Positions 31,746 through 40,385 of a DNA stretch of 64,000 bases are shown in pieces; positions within the stretch are counted from its first letter, which is position 1; each line of letters starts with the position of its first letter. The stretch is taken from NCBI RefSeq assembly GCF_035984655.1, contig NZ_JAXCHT010000017.1:1-64000 (forward strand). The letters are read 5' to 3'. The notes beneath the pieces are model-generated. The model saw nothing but the letters and a program-made list of their open reading frames with translations. It did not search any database and was not told the origin of the DNA. The translations under genes and the position numbers were made by a program. The stretch is from Actimicrobium sp035984655 (lineage in GTDB: Bacteria; Pseudomonadota; Gammaproteobacteria; Burkholderiales; Burkholderiaceae_D).

Positions 31746-32660
31746 TCACCCACCCAGCGCAACCCGCGCCGCAGCCAGATCCCACGCCGCCTGGCCGACC
31801 GTTTTCAGCACCGGCGTGAGCGCGGCGTCGCGGTATTCGCCCGGCAGCACCGAGGCCAGCGGTCGCACTGCGGCCCAATCGATCTGCGCCTGCAGCAGGT
31901 CGCCGGCTTCATGCCGGGCGCCGGCGAGGTCGTCGACAATAATCTGACGTGCCTGCAGCAGCGCGGGCGGCAATTCGGCCATGTCGGGCTTGAAGGCGCC
32001 GACGCCGATGGCCAGGGTGTGGGGCGGCAGGTGTGCCGGTACGACCGGCGCGCGCGCGCTGGTCAGGGCGATGATCACGTCGGTGGCGGGTAATTGCATG
32101 TGCAGCGTGTCGCTGGCCAACGCGACGACGGCGATGTGCCGGTGGCGTTGGCGCAGCGCCGTACAGAAGGCCTCGGCGCTGGCCAGTTGGCGCGCCGCGA
32201 TCTGGAAGTGGCGCACGTCGAAGTACTCGACCAGCGCATCCACATGGGCGACCGCCTGCGCGCCGGTGCCGATGATGAGTACCGTCGCGGGTGTGCGCGG
32301 CAGCAGGCGGTCAATCCCGAGCAGGCTGACTGCGGCGGTGCGCCGGGCCGTGACGGTGGGACCATCCAGCAGTGCCAGGCGACGTCCGCTGGCGGTGTCG
32401 AACACGATCACCTCGCCCTGAATCGCAGGCAAGCCGCGCATCGGATTATCGGGATGCACGGTGATGAGTTTGGTAACGCTGATGTCGGGCGCGGTCGCCG
32501 GCATGCATAGCAGCACGTCGCGCCCGCCAATGCCGACGACCTGGCGCTCCGGTGCGTGAATGCGGTTGGTTGCCAATTCGCCAGCGGCGACCGCGATGGC
32601 GGGCACCAGTCTGGCGTAAGGCAATGCGTGTGCGGTTTGCGCAGCGTCGAAGCGTTTCAT
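31746..32660 (-). CDS. Ornithine cyclodeaminase/mu-crystallin family (pyrroline-2-carboxylate reductase-like)
   Basis: 304 residues of the ornithine cyclodeaminase/mu-crystallin fold. The substrate region has PERQVVGIGGRDVLLCMPA and SVTKLITVHPDNP. The Rossmann part has TVLIIGTGAQAVAHVDAL and TDVIIALTSARAPVVP. The charged residues needed for true ornithine cyclodeaminase activity are not obvious, and the sequence resembles delta1-pyrroline-2-carboxylate/piperideine-2-carboxylate reductases. These make L-proline or L-pipecolate from cyclic imines of amino-acid degradation. It is the last gene of a minus-strand run starting at the dehydratase, 31 bp after the aminotransferase, in keeping with amino-acid catabolism. 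The exact substrate is inferred. Confidence 0.82.
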   Translation of the reverse strand: MKRFDAAQTAHALPYARLVPAIAVAAGELATNRIHAPERQVVGIGGRDVLLCMPATAPDISVTKLITVHPDNPMRGLPAIQGEVIVFDTASGRRLALLDGPTVTARRTAAVSLLGIDRLLPRTPATVLIIGTGAQAVAHVDALVEYFDVRHFQIAARQLASAEAFCTALRQRHRHIAVVALASDTLHMQLPATDVIIALTSARAPVVPAHLPPHTLAIGVGAFKPDMAELPPALLQARQIIVDDLAGARHEAGDLLQAQIDWAAVRPLASVLPGEYRDAALTPVLKTVGQAAWDLAAARVALGG

Positions 32661-32691
32661 GTCGGCCGATCAGGACGCCGGCCGACGCCGC

Positions 32692-33885
32692 TCACAGCTT
32701 GGCCGCGATCAGTTTGCCGAGCTTGGCAACGCCTTCGCGAATGCGCTCGGGCGTGACGGTGACGAAACTCAGGCGCAGCGTGTTGTGCTGCGGGTCGTTG
32801 GCGTAAAACGGTGCGCCGGGCACGAACGCCACGTTCTGCGCGATGGCTTCGTCAAGCAGCGCCATGCTGTCGATGTGCTGCGGCAACGTGACCCAGATGA
32901 ACATGCCGCCTTCCGGTTTGGTCCAGCTTACTTCCGCCGGGAAGAATTCCGTCAGGGCCGCCAGCATCGCCGCACAGCGGTCGGCATACAGCGCGCGAAT
33001 GATGGGAATGTGTTCGGCCAGGAAGCCGTCCTTGATGACTTCGTGCACCACCATCTGGGTCAGCTGCGCGGTATGCAGATCGGTGGCCTGCTTGGCCTGC
33101 TCCAGCTTGCGCACCAGCGGTTGCGGTGCAACCACGTAACCGAGCCGGATGCCGGGCGTCAGCACTTTCGAGAACGATCCCATGTAGATCACGCCGTTCG
33201 GATTCATGGTCAGCATTTTTGGCAGCGGCGCGCCGTTGTAGCTGAGCGAACCATACGGATCGTCTTCGATCAGCGGCAGGCCAAGCCGGGCGCAGGTGTC
33301 GACCAGCGCGACGCGGCGTTCGAGCGACAGCGTCCGGCCGGTCGGATTCTGGAAATTCGGCAAGGCGTACAGCAACCGTGCGCCCGCGCCGACGCTGCCG
33401 ACCGCTTCCGGCAGCAGACCGGAATCGTCGGTGGGGATCGACACGAACTCCGGGCCGTACACCGAGAATGCCTGCAAGGCGCCGAGATAACTTGGCGTCT
33501 CAACCAGCACCTTGCTGCCCTCGTCGATCAAGACCTTGCCCAGCAAATCCAGCCCCTGCTGCGAGCCCGACACCATCAACACCTGTTCCGGCGAAATCGT
33601 CGCGCCATCGATCGACAGCGAATTGGCAACCCATTCGCGCAATGGCAGATAGCCATCGGTCGGACCGTACTGCAGCGCCACCTTGCCATTGTTCGACAGC
33701 ACCGTGTCGAACGCCGCTTTCATGCGTTCCACCGGGAAGGTGGCTGGCGACGGCAGGCCGCCAGCGAACGAAATGATTTCGGGACGCATCGTGATCTTCA
33801 GGATTTCGCGGATCACGGAGCTTTGCAGCTTCTGGGCGCGCTCGGCAAAATGCCACTGGATCGGGTTCGGGTTTTCGATTTTCAT
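32692..33885 (-). CDS. PLP-dependent aminotransferase, class I/II (2-aminoadipate/LysN-like)
   Basis: 397-residue fold-type I aminotransferase without a DNA-binding domain. Visible blocks are PEIISFAGGLPSPATFP, LQYGPTDGYLPLREWVA, SGSQQGLDLLGKVL, the PLP Lys in YMGSFSKVLTPGIRLGYVV and ALPNFQNPTGRTL. This matches the LysN/2-aminoadipate-type transaminases, which accept aromatic, branched or acidic amino acids. It lies between ridA and the P2C-reductase-like gene in the same direction. The amino donor is not determinable from sequence. Confidence 0.9.
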   Translation of the reverse strand: MKIENPNPIQWHFAERAQKLQSSVIREILKITMRPEIISFAGGLPSPATFPVERMKAAFDTVLSNNGKVALQYGPTDGYLPLREWVANSLSIDGATISPEQVLMVSGSQQGLDLLGKVLIDEGSKVLVETPSYLGALQAFSVYGPEFVSIPTDDSGLLPEAVGSVGAGARLLYALPNFQNPTGRTLSLERRVALVDTCARLGLPLIEDDPYGSLSYNGAPLPKMLTMNPNGVIYMGSFSKVLTPGIRLGYVVAPQPLVRKLEQAKQATDLHTAQLTQMVVHEVIKDGFLAEHIPIIRALYADRCAAMLAALTEFFPAEVSWTKPEGGMFIWVTLPQHIDSMALLDEAIAQNVAFVPGAPFYANDPQHNTLRLSFVTVTPERIREGVAKLGKLIAAKL

Positions 33886-33992
33886 GCTGTTCTCGCAAGG
33901 TGAGGTCGGGCGGGCTTGTGGCTGCCGTCAGGGAAGAAACGGCATTGGATAAATGCCGTTTCCGGTGATGCATTTTAGTGGATCAATCCGGC

Positions 33993-34451
33993 TCAGGCGA
34001 TTTCGGCGATCATTTCGATTTCGACGCAGCCACCCAGCGGAATCTGCGCGACGCCGAAGGCTGAACGGGCATGCTTGCCCATATCGCCGAACAACTCGCC
34101 GATCAACTCGGAGGCGCCGTTGGTGACCAGATGCTGTTCCGTGAAGTCGCCGGTGGAATTGACCAGGCTCATCAATTTGACAATGCGCTTGACCCGGGTC
34201 AGGTCGCCGCCGCAGGCTGCCTGCAACGTTGCGATCAGATCGATGGCGACCGAACGGGCCGCCAGCTTGCCTTCTTCGGTGGTGATGTTCTTGCCGAACT
34301 GACCGACCCAGATGGCGCCGTCTTTCTTGGCGATATGGCCGGACAGGAACACCGTGTTGCCGGCCTGGGCGTACATCACGTAAGCAGCGGCGGGTGTCGC
34401 CACGGCGGGCAATTCGATATTCAGTTCTTTGAGTTTGGCGTAGACCGACAT
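33993..34451 (-). CDS. RidA family protein
   Basis: About 152 residues from ATG 34451, preceded by GGAGC. Family features include AGNTVFLSGHIAKKDG, DLIATLQAACGGDLTRVKRI and a C-terminal IPLGGCVEIEMIAEIA. RidA proteins hydrolyse reactive enamine/imine intermediates such as 2-aminoacrylate released by PLP dehydratases, protecting PLP enzymes. A threonine-dehydratase-like gene two positions upstream makes such intermediates, so the pairing is coherent. It is longer than classic RidA (about 128), as in the subgroup of about 150 residues. Confidence 0.9.
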   Translation of the reverse strand: MSVYAKLKELNIELPAVATPAAAYVMYAQAGNTVFLSGHIAKKDGAIWVGQFGKNITTEEGKLAARSVAIDLIATLQAACGGDLTRVKRIVKLMSLVNSTGDFTEQHLVTNGASELIGELFGDMGKHARSAFGVAQIPLGGCVEIEMIAEIA

Positions 34452-34533
34452 GGGAAGCTCCAAAATAAGGGAAAAAGTTCAGGCCGCGATTATCTCACTG
34501 TCTGTCACTGCACCGACCGGCGATGCCGATCTT

Positions 34534-35124
34534 TCATAACCAGATCGCCGCCGCCGAATACAGCGTCAACACCACCATCACGATGCAGAACAGGCGCTGC
34601 CATTTCGGCTGCGTCAAATAGTGGCGCAAGGCCGAGCCACCGGCCAGCCAGACGCTGACGCAGGGCAGATTGATGGCGCAAAACACCAGGCAGAACAATC
34701 CGATGGCCAGCGCCACCGGCTGCACCGTCGGCAGGAAGGCCGCGACACCGGTCACGGCCATTACCCACGCCTTCGGATTGGCGGCCTGAAACAGGGCTGC
34801 CGCAAAAAACGTCATGGGTCGCTGATCAGTCACGACGCTCTGCTTGAAAGCGATGCGGCGCAATTGCCAGGCCAGATAGATCAGGTAGCCGGAGCCGGCG
34901 ATCTTCATGCCGAGGTGCAGCGCCGGCACGGCCAGGATCAGCGCACCGACACCCAGTGCGCACACCAGCAGCATCACGCCAAAGCCGAACGTAATGCCGA
35001 GCAAATGCGGCACCGAGCGACGGAATCCGAAGCGGATGCCCGACGAGGTCAGCATGATGTTGTTCGGCCCCGGAGTAATCGACGAGACGAACGCAAACAT
35101 GGCCAGCGGGATCAATGGTTCCAT
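34534..35124 (-). CDS. LysE family amino-acid exporter
   Basis: 196-residue membrane protein with about six hydrophobic helices. It starts FAFVSSITPGPNNIMLTSSG, the signature of LysE/RhtB transporters, followed by LLGITFGFGVMLLVCALGVG and FFAAALFQAANPKAWVMAV. These export amino acids or analogues by proton exchange. Its start abuts the stop of the dehydratase gene with no gap, so the two are coupled. It may relieve accumulation of the pathway's amino acid. Confidence 0.92.
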   Translation of the reverse strand: MEPLIPLAMFAFVSSITPGPNNIMLTSSGIRFGFRRSVPHLLGITFGFGVMLLVCALGVGALILAVPALHLGMKIAGSGYLIYLAWQLRRIAFKQSVVTDQRPMTFFAAALFQAANPKAWVMAVTGVAAFLPTVQPVALAIGLFCLVFCAINLPCVSVWLAGGSALRHYLTQPKWQRLFCIVMVVLTLYSAAAIWL

Positions 35125-36096
35125 TCAGGTGCTTCCTCCTGCGACCAGTATCGCAGCAAACTGGTCATGGTCAACATTGCCGCCGCACAGGGGCAAACCG
35201 ATTTTCTGTCCGGCGATGCGTGTTCGCAATTGCAGCGCCGCCGCCAGCGCCGCCGCGCCGGCTCCTTCGGCGACGTTGTGCGTGGCGACGAAGTACAGCC
35301 GCATTGCCGCTGCGACTTCCGTATCGGTGACCGCGACCACCTCGTCCACATGCGCGAAAATGATCTCCAGCGAGGCATCGTCGGGCACGCGGCAGGCCAT
35401 GCCATCGGCGACCCTGGTGCTCACCGGCGACTCGCATTTGCGCTTTTGTTCGAAGGACAATTTATAGGCCAGCGCATGGGCCGAGACGACGCCGATGATG
35501 CGGGTCGACAAACCCAGCGCGTTGCGCGCCGCGACCGCAGCGCAGATGCCCGAGCCCTGCCCGATCGGTACGAACAGCGTCTGCAGGTCAGGCTGCGCGC
35601 GCAGCAGCTCGGTCCAGTAACTGGCCACGCCGCTGACCAGATCGCGATGGAACGACGGGATCATGTGCAGCCCGCGCTCGTCGGCCAGGCGCATGGCGTG
35701 TTCACGACTTTCCTGAAATTCCTGGCCGTGTTCGATCAGCGTGACGCCAAAGGCGCGCATCGCCGCATTTTGTTCGCGGCTGTTCCCGTGCGGGACCACG
35801 ATGGTGGCCTGCATGCCGTGTCGACGGCTGGCAAACCCGATCGACTGTCCATGATTGCCGCGTGTCGAGGTAATCACGCCGCGCACCTCGGGCAGTCGCC
35901 GTGTCAGCCCATCGAAATACACCAGTCCGCCGCGCACCTTGAAGGCCCCGGTGGGCGTGTGATTTTCATGCTTGATCCACACTTCGGCGCCGAGCGCGGC
36001 ATTGACTTGCGGCCAGGAATATTGGGGCGTGGGCGGCATGGCGCGATAAACGACGGCGGCTGCGGCGTTGAGTTCGGTGAGTGTGGGCAGGGACAT
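35125..36096 (-). CDS. Threonine dehydratase-like PLP lyase
   Basis: 323-residue fold-type II PLP enzyme. The PLP lysine is in HENHTPTGAFKVRGGLVY, phosphate binding is suggested by STRGNHGQSIGFAS, and the glycine loop is VPIGQGSGICA. There is no C-terminal ACT domain, so it resembles catabolic threonine/serine dehydratases and hydroxyectoine-utilisation dehydratase (EutB)-like proteins. It removes water and ammonia from hydroxy-amino acids to give a 2-oxo acid through an enamine. It is the first gene of the minus-strand cluster and lies divergent from the MocR regulator with 93 bp between. Confidence 0.88.
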   Translation of the reverse strand: MSLPTLTELNAAAAVVYRAMPPTPQYSWPQVNAALGAEVWIKHENHTPTGAFKVRGGLVYFDGLTRRLPEVRGVITSTRGNHGQSIGFASRRHGMQATIVVPHGNSREQNAAMRAFGVTLIEHGQEFQESREHAMRLADERGLHMIPSFHRDLVSGVASYWTELLRAQPDLQTLFVPIGQGSGICAAVAARNALGLSTRIIGVVSAHALAYKLSFEQKRKCESPVSTRVADGMACRVPDDASLEIIFAHVDEVVAVTDTEVAAAMRLYFVATHNVAEGAGAAALAAALQLRTRIAGQKIGLPLCGGNVDHDQFAAILVAGGST

Positions 36097-36133
36097 GGAA
36101 TCTCTTTCAAAGAAGCTCTATCCTAATCGACAC

Positions 36134-36154
36134 GACCAATACAGTACCAGTACA
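36134..36154. promoter_or_regulatory. Candidate MocR operator
   Basis: In the 93-bp gap between the dehydratase and MocR genes, GACCAATACAG (36134-36144) is followed by a TACCAGTACA box, giving two GTAC cores 6 bp apart. GACCAATACAG recurs at 36192-36202 over the MocR start. Closely spaced repeats of this kind fit binding of a dimeric MocR protein. Inference only. Confidence 0.4.
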
Positions 36155-36189
36155 ATTCATCACTCATTCCATTCTACTGTCACGGTGCC

Positions 36190-37677
36190 ATGACCAATAC
36201 AGCCACTTCCCGGCAACCTGCCGGCGCCGCGCTTGCGCTGGTGTCACCCACCCTGTATTCCCGCGACAGCGGAACCTCGCTGGTGGAACAGATCGTGCAG
36301 TCGGTCGCCACCCGCATCGACGACAAGCTGCTGCGCACCGGCGCGCGCATGCCATCGATTCGCCAGTTCGCCGACTTGCACAAGGTGTCGCGCTTTACGG
36401 TGGTGGAAGCCTACGACCGGCTGGTCGCGAACGGCTTTCTGGAATCGCGCCGCGGGTCCGGCTTCTATGTGCGCGAGCGCAGCGCCATCAACAGCGCCGG
36501 CATGGCTACGCCGGCACGCAGCGCGACACCGGCGAAGCTGGATGTGGTCTGGCTGGTGCGTAATATGTTTCGCCAGCTGCCGCCCCAAAAAATGCCTGGC
36601 AGCGGGCTGCTGCCGAATGACTGGCTCGATGGCGACATGATCGCCGCGGCACTGCGCGCGGTCAGCCGCGGCAGCCAGAATCTGCTGCTGCAGTACGGCA
36701 CGCCGCAAGGCTTCTTGCCGCTGCGCCAGCAACTGCAACTGAAGCTGGCGGCACTCGACATCGCCGCCACCCCGGACCAGATCGTCACCACCTCGGGCGT
36801 GACCCAGGCCCTCGATCTGGTGGCGCGTCATTTTCTGCAGCCGGGCGACACGGTGTTCGTCGACGATCCGGCCTGGTTCCTGATGTTCGGCGCGTTCGCG
36901 CTGATGGGCGCAAAGGTGATCGGCATCCCGCGGCTGGCCGATGGCCCCGACATCGCCCGCCTGGCCGAACTGGCGGCGCTGCACAAACCGCGCCTGTATG
37001 TGATCAACTCGGTACTGCACAATCCGACCTCGACTTCCCTGACGGCGGCCAAGGCGTTTCAGATCTTGCGGCTGGCCGAACAACATGATTTCATCATCGT
37101 CGAGGACGACATCTATTGCGACATGCATCCCGGCAGCGCCAACCGGATCGCCGCGCTCGACCAGCTGCAACGGGTGATTTACCTGGGCGGCTTTTCGAAG
37201 ACGCTGGCGGCCAATCTGCGCGTCGGTTTTATCGCCACCTCGCCCGAGCTGGCGATCCATCTGTCCGACCGCAAGATGCTGTCGACCCTGACCACCACCG
37301 AAATCGGCGAACGCATGGTGTACAAGATTCTCGCCGAAGGCCATTACCGCAAGCATGTCGACCGGCTGCGCGGCAAACTCGATGCGGTGCGTGAGCGCAC
37401 CACGCGCCAACTGGAGCGCATTGGCATGCGCGTCGACATCGCCGGCGGCGCCGGCATGTTCGTGTGGGCCGATGCCGGTTGCGATACCAACCGGCTGACC
37501 GAAGCGGCCATGCACGAAGGCTACCTGCTGGCGCCCGGCTGCCTGTTCTCGCCGCGCCAACTGCCGTCGCAACGCATGCGCATCAACGTCGCAACAATGA
37601 ATGACCCGGGCATCTGGCGCTTCCTGGAACGCACGATCCCGGCCATGGAAACCGTCACAAGAGGGAAAGAAAAATGA
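36190..37677 (+). CDS. MocR family regulator (GntR HTH + aminotransferase domain)
   Basis: 495 residues. A GntR winged helix (about 20-95: YSRDSGTSLVEQIVQSVATR, ARMPSIRQFADLHKVSRFTV, RLVANGFLESRRGSGFYVRE) is joined by a linker to a class-I aminotransferase-like domain (about 130-480). Its PLP lysine is in VIYLGGFSKTLAANLRVGF. MocR proteins sense PLP-amino acid adducts and control amino-acid, GABA, ectoine or PLP genes. It is divergent from the dehydratase-LysE-RidA-aminotransferase-reductase run and is the likely regulator. Its stop overlaps the start of the next gene (ATGA), coupling it to an unknown protein. Confidence 0.92.
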   Translation: MTNTATSRQPAGAALALVSPTLYSRDSGTSLVEQIVQSVATRIDDKLLRTGARMPSIRQFADLHKVSRFTVVEAYDRLVANGFLESRRGSGFYVRERSAINSAGMATPARSATPAKLDVVWLVRNMFRQLPPQKMPGSGLLPNDWLDGDMIAAALRAVSRGSQNLLLQYGTPQGFLPLRQQLQLKLAALDIAATPDQIVTTSGVTQALDLVARHFLQPGDTVFVDDPAWFLMFGAFALMGAKVIGIPRLADGPDIARLAELAALHKPRLYVINSVLHNPTSTSLTAAKAFQILRLAEQHDFIIVEDDIYCDMHPGSANRIAALDQLQRVIYLGGFSKTLAANLRVGFIATSPELAIHLSDRKMLSTLTTTEIGERMVYKILAEGHYRKHVDRLRGKLDAVRERTTRQLERIGMRVDIAGGAGMFVWADAGCDTNRLTEAAMHEGYLLAPGCLFSPRQLPSQRMRINVATMNDPGIWRFLERTIPAMETVTRGKEK

Positions 37678-38384
37678 CCATCAACCCACTGCCTTTTCGG
37701 GCCACCACGGCACAGGCGTGCGACTGGCTGGCGCAGCAATCCGGCACCGCATGGAACCTGGCGCGCCTGATCGAGTGCGGCGTGACGCCTTACGTCTGGC
37801 TCGACTACGACGCCGCGTATCCGGAGCTGTTCGGCGACGCCAACGGCGGCTATCCGGCGCCCATCTTCCTGGAAAGCGATACGGCGTGGCTCGCCGCCGG
37901 CGGCGATGAGGTGCGCATCACCATCACCAAGGACGTGCACAAGATCGTCACCCAACTCAAGCCGCCCGGCTTTCGGCGCGAACTGGCGGCATTGCGTTTC
38001 CTGAAGAAGGATCTGGAGCGGCTGGCGCGCCAGCTTGAACGCGACGCCAATCCGGCGCACGTGATCATCGCGCCGGCGCAGGAATCCGGCGCCGGCATCC
38101 ACCGTGATCAGGTGCTGGCGGCCTTCGCCGGGCTGGTCAGGATCGACCTGGCGCAGGCCCTCGCCGCTGGCGGCGGCATCTTCGGCGACGATGGCGCGCG
38201 CGTCAAGGCCAGTACCCGCAAAGGCAAGAACAACATCGTGTGGAACCCGGTCACGCTGGCGCTCGGATTGAATGACGTGCATCGGGTACCGCTGTCGCAC
38301 CTGAAGCGCGCTTTTCAAACGCATGATTTCTTGCACGAGTGGGCTGGGGAATGGGATCAGAGCCTGGCGCTGCTGGGCAATTGA
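37674..38384 (+). CDS. Unknown protein coupled to the MocR regulator
   Basis: 236 residues, unrecognised. It starts with ATG overlapping the regulator stop by four bases, with purine-rich GAGGGAAAGAAAA upstream. The N-terminal 75 residues (AQACDWLAQQSGTAWNLARL, VTPYVWLDYDAAYPELFGD) look like a compact soluble domain. The middle has a basic helix (RFLKKDLERLARQLERDANP) and the end is KGKNNIVWNPVTLALGL followed by HLKRAFQTHDFLHEW. There is no signal peptide or TM. The layout is reminiscent of small proteins that accompany regulatory or phage genes, but no function can be assigned. Confidence 0.6.
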   Translation: MTINPLPFRATTAQACDWLAQQSGTAWNLARLIECGVTPYVWLDYDAAYPELFGDANGGYPAPIFLESDTAWLAAGGDEVRITITKDVHKIVTQLKPPGFRRELAALRFLKKDLERLARQLERDANPAHVIIAPAQESGAGIHRDQVLAAFAGLVRIDLAQALAAGGGIFGDDGARVKASTRKGKNNIVWNPVTLALGLNDVHRVPLSHLKRAFQTHDFLHEWAGEWDQSLALLGN

Positions 38385-38786
38385 CGATATCGATTGGCCC
38401 GCCCCGCGGCGCCACCCGGGCAGCATAACGACACCACTTCACATGCCCTGCGCGCGTGGCGGGACGCATCGCAACGCGGATGGCGACCCACGGTCATTTC
38501 GGTCCGGTTCTGCGTTGATCACTGCCGTCGATGCATCCTTCCAACGACGCGTTTCAGTCGGCAACTATACTTTTTCCACAAAAATATTCAGGAAGTTGTG
38601 TTTCTTATTGGAATCATGTAGCTTGGTTGAGTCGCAAGAAGAGCGCACGGTGACGCGTCCGATGCCCATCCGGAGCAGCCATCGATACCTCGGAGCCTGA
38701 CGCAAGCGAGCGCCCGCGCGACATGGCCACGCAGCGACGAACCAGCCGATAACAAGCCACTTTCAGTACATCCACGGGACGGAATC
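38385..38786. other. Intergenic region before the chemoreceptor
   Basis: About 400 bp without a gene. An AT-rich patch at about 38555-38630 interrupts GC-rich DNA and is the likeliest promoter zone for the chemoreceptor. GCCGATAA at 38745-38752 matches the flagellar sigma-28 -10 consensus 34 bp before the start, but no TAAA-type -35 is present upstream, so this is weak. Confidence 0.4.
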
Positions 38787-40385
38787 ATGAATGCTATTAA
38801 CGACGCATTGCGCACGAATCGCGAGCGGGCAAATCGATTGATGCTGTTTATTATCTGGGCACTGTTCATTGGGAGCCTGGCGTTATCCGGACTGCATGAC
38901 ACGATGACCTGGGCGCTCCTGATCGGACTGCCGACCGCACTGATTCCTACCGTCCTGATCTTTACCGCCGGTGGCGAGCGATTCACCGGTTACGTTGTGG
39001 CAACGGCGCTCATGATCTTGACGGCGTTGCATATTCACCAGACCGCCGGCATGCCCGAGCTGCATTTCGGCATTTTTGTCCTGCTGGCAATGCTGTTGTG
39101 CTACCGGGACTGGTCGGTCATGGTTGTCGCGGCTGCAGTGATCGCGGTGCATCACCTCGGCTTCAATTATCTGCAAGAGCTTGGCTTCGGCGTGCTCTGC
39201 CTGACCAAGCCGAGCTTCGGCATTGTGTTGATCCACGCAGGGTATGTCGTCGCCGAAACCGCGGTGTTGTCGTACCTCGCCATCCTGCTCCATGCGGATC
39301 TAAGTCAGGCGGCAGAATTGAATGCCACCGCGGCTGCGCTTGCCGGCGACGAAAGCGGGACCGTCAATCTCACCAAGGCAAGCCGCAGCGCCACCAGTAC
39401 CGCCGCCATCTCGCTCGAAGCAGCCATCGGTGTCCTGTCGAACGCCATGTCGAGCGTGCGGGGTGTGATCGCGACGGTTGCCACGGCGTCGAGCGAAATC
39501 GCGGCCGGCAACCTGGAACTCTCCAGCCGTACCGAGCAGCAGGCGGCGGCGCTGGAGGAAACCGCCTCGTCGATGGAAGAAATGACGGCGACGGTGAAAC
39601 AGAATGCCGACAATGCACGACAGGCCAACCACCTGATCGTTTCTGCGTCTGGCGTTGCGGTCAAGGGCGGCGCGGTAGTCGCAAAAGTGGTCGAGACCAT
39701 GGAATCGATCAATCAATCTTCCCGCAAGATTGTCGACATCATTGGCGTCATTGACGGCATTGCGTTCCAGACCAATATCCTGGCCTTGAATGCCGCGGTC
39801 GAAGCAGCGCGCGCCGGCGAGCAGGGCCGTGGCTTTGCCGTGGTGGCATCGGAGGTGCGCAACCTGGCGCAACGCTCGGCCGCCGCCGCCAAGGACATCA
39901 AGGCGCTGATCGGCGATTCCGTCGAAAAAGTCGACGCCGGCAGCAAGCTCGTCGGCGAGGCCGGCACCACCATGGCAGAGATCGTCGACAGCATCCAGCA
40001 TGTCACCACCATCATGGCCGAGATCACCTCGGCCTCGCAGGAACAGAGCGCGGGCATCGAACAGATCAACCAGGCAATCGGCCAGATGGACCAGGTGACC
40101 CAACAGAATGCGGCGCTGGTTGAGGAAGCCGCCGCCGCAGCAGCGGCAATGCAGGTCGATGCGTCGAACCTGACGCAGGTGTTGAGTGTATTCACGCTCG
40201 ATGACATGCCTGCGGCCAGTGGTGCGGCGTCGCCGGCAACCCGGTCCGTGGCCAGAATTGCGCCGCCGTCCCGTGCAGTGGCGGTAGCGACGACACGCAA
40301 AAAAGTGCCGCCCGCCGCCAGCACAGCACGCTTGACTGCGGCAGCGTCAGGCGCACAAGCGGGCGACGACTGGGAGCAGTTCTAG
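38787..40385 (+). CDS. Methyl-accepting chemotaxis protein
   Basis: 532-residue receptor. About six hydrophobic helices occupy the first 175 residues (LMLFIIWALFIGSLAL, FGIFVLLAMLLCYR, IVLIHAGYVVAETAVLSYLA) with no large periplasmic sensor. Ligand sensing must therefore use the membrane domain or partner proteins. The signalling coiled coil (about 220-470) has the methylation region EQQAAALEETASSMEEMT and the tip FQTNILALNAAVEAARAGEQ. The extreme C-terminus DWEQF is a CheR/CheB-tethering pentapeptide on a flexible Ala-rich linker. No che genes are adjacent. Confidence 0.94.
   Translation: MNAINDALRTNRERANRLMLFIIWALFIGSLALSGLHDTMTWALLIGLPTALIPTVLIFTAGGERFTGYVVATALMILTALHIHQTAGMPELHFGIFVLLAMLLCYRDWSVMVVAAAVIAVHHLGFNYLQELGFGVLCLTKPSFGIVLIHAGYVVAETAVLSYLAILLHADLSQAAELNATAAALAGDESGTVNLTKASRSATSTAAISLEAAIGVLSNAMSSVRGVIATVATASSEIAAGNLELSSRTEQQAAALEETASSMEEMTATVKQNADNARQANHLIVSASGVAVKGGAVVAKVVETMESINQSSRKIVDIIGVIDGIAFQTNILALNAAVEAARAGEQGRGFAVVASEVRNLAQRSAAAAKDIKALIGDSVEKVDAGSKLVGEAGTTMAEIVDSIQHVTTIMAEITSASQEQSAGIEQINQAIGQMDQVTQQNAALVEEAAAAAAAMQVDASNLTQVLSVFTLDDMPAASGAASPATRSVARIAPPSRAVAVATTRKKVPPAASTARLTAAASGAQAGDDWEQF

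Noticed and set aside
31746..36096. Ectoine/hydroxyectoine degradation (EutB/EutC-like) assignment for the MocR cluster
   Set aside because: The dehydratase and cyclodeaminase-like genes fit loosely, but ectoine hydrolase, deacetylase and a transport system are missing.
38745..38752. GCCGATAA as a flagellar sigma-28 -10 element for the chemoreceptor
   Set aside because: The expected TAAA-type -35 about 11 nt upstream is absent, so an exact -10 alone is not enough.
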